Origin: CALOFP01 sp942492635
GTDB taxonomy: Bacteria > UBP6 > UBA1177 > CALOFP01
DNA length: 64,000 bases
Assembly (NCBI GenBank): GCA_942492635.1
Contig: CALOFP010000001.1
Coordinates: forward strand, 434,001 to 498,000
Direction of reading: 5' to 3'
Below the pieces are notes generated by a model. That model was given only the letters and a program-made list of their open reading frames with translations. It was not told the origin of the DNA and did no database searches. Of this stretch, positions 63,978 to 64,000 are shown one piece after another (position 1 is the stretch's first letter; each line of letters starts with the position of its first letter). The translations under genes were made by a program, and so were the position numbers.

Positions 63978-64000
63978 TCAATTATTATACAGCAACTACC

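Noticed and set aside
1..64000. tRNA, rRNA and insertion sequences
   Set aside because: I looked through the intergenic regions for TTC-loop-like motifs, ribosomal RNA segments and transposase motifs and saw none; a covariance search could still find a tRNA that I missed.

Overview
The window is a bacterial chromosome fragment of moderate GC content, with no rRNA, no tRNA that I can see, no CRISPR array and no insertion sequence. The organism is a motile Gram-negative: it has outer-membrane beta-barrel proteins, flagellin, a chemoreceptor, a sigma-54 activator, bS21 and the Lgt/LspA lipoprotein pathway. About a dozen lipoproteins carry long Asp/Asn/Ser/Glu-rich linkers just after the lipidated cysteine, together with LVIVD, FG-GAP, DUF7151-like and CGSDGCGG-type Cys-rich modules. 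That style is typical of Myxococcota and related delta-proteobacterial lineages. This placement is an inference and I cannot name the genus.

Layout. 0-2.3 kb: a tandemly duplicated cassette of a leucine-rich-repeat lipoprotein plus a tiny membrane protein. 2.4-9.2 kb: a secreted nuclease/phosphatase-fold lipoprotein, a chemoreceptor and a large LVIVD beta-propeller lipoprotein. 9.7-15.5 kb: small genes, a large FG-GAP protein and an RNase Z-like hydrolase. 15.6-21 kb: an overlapping housekeeping operon ileS-lspA-lgt-FAD oxidase. 21.2-28.5 kb: a HEAT-repeat protein, a family 4 uracil-DNA glycosylase, an uncharacterised P-loop protein, a collagen-like lipoprotein broken by a one-base insertion, and a YgjP-type metallopeptidase. 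28.8-34.2 kb: two related lipoproteins, then a very large flagellin with a sigma-28-like promoter and a hairpin-sequestered ribosome binding site. 34.2-45.2 kb: a two-gene sensor kinase operon, an LpoB/CsgG-like protein, an ABC-F ATPase, bS21, an SDR enzyme and a beta-barrel protein. 45.5-49.7 kb: a Gld-type ABC export operon. 50-55 kb: a poly-gamma-glutamate operon next to an NtrC-family activator gene. 55.4-64 kb: a small coupled gene pair, a lipoprotein with two frameshifts, the feo ferrous-iron operon, further lipoproteins, a beta-barrel protein and, at the edge, a structured RNA candidate.

The most coherent new story is at 50-55 kb. An 88-residue protein gene and pgsB-pgsC-pgsW lie behind a near-perfect sigma-54 promoter (TGGCAC-N5-TTGC, minus strand, 53156-53170). 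Upstream of it are two GAAC-N5-GTTC palindromes, and the next gene encodes a sigma-54 activator with a degenerate receiver domain. This suggests a self-contained sigma-54 switch for poly-gamma-glutamate. Other notable signals are CsrA-like hairpins in the flagellin leader, a multi-hairpin RNA ending in a terminator at the right edge, an apparent ATT start codon supported by a paralogue, and several reading frames broken at homopolymers (T6, A6, A4, A6), which may be genuine decay, phase variation or sequencing errors.
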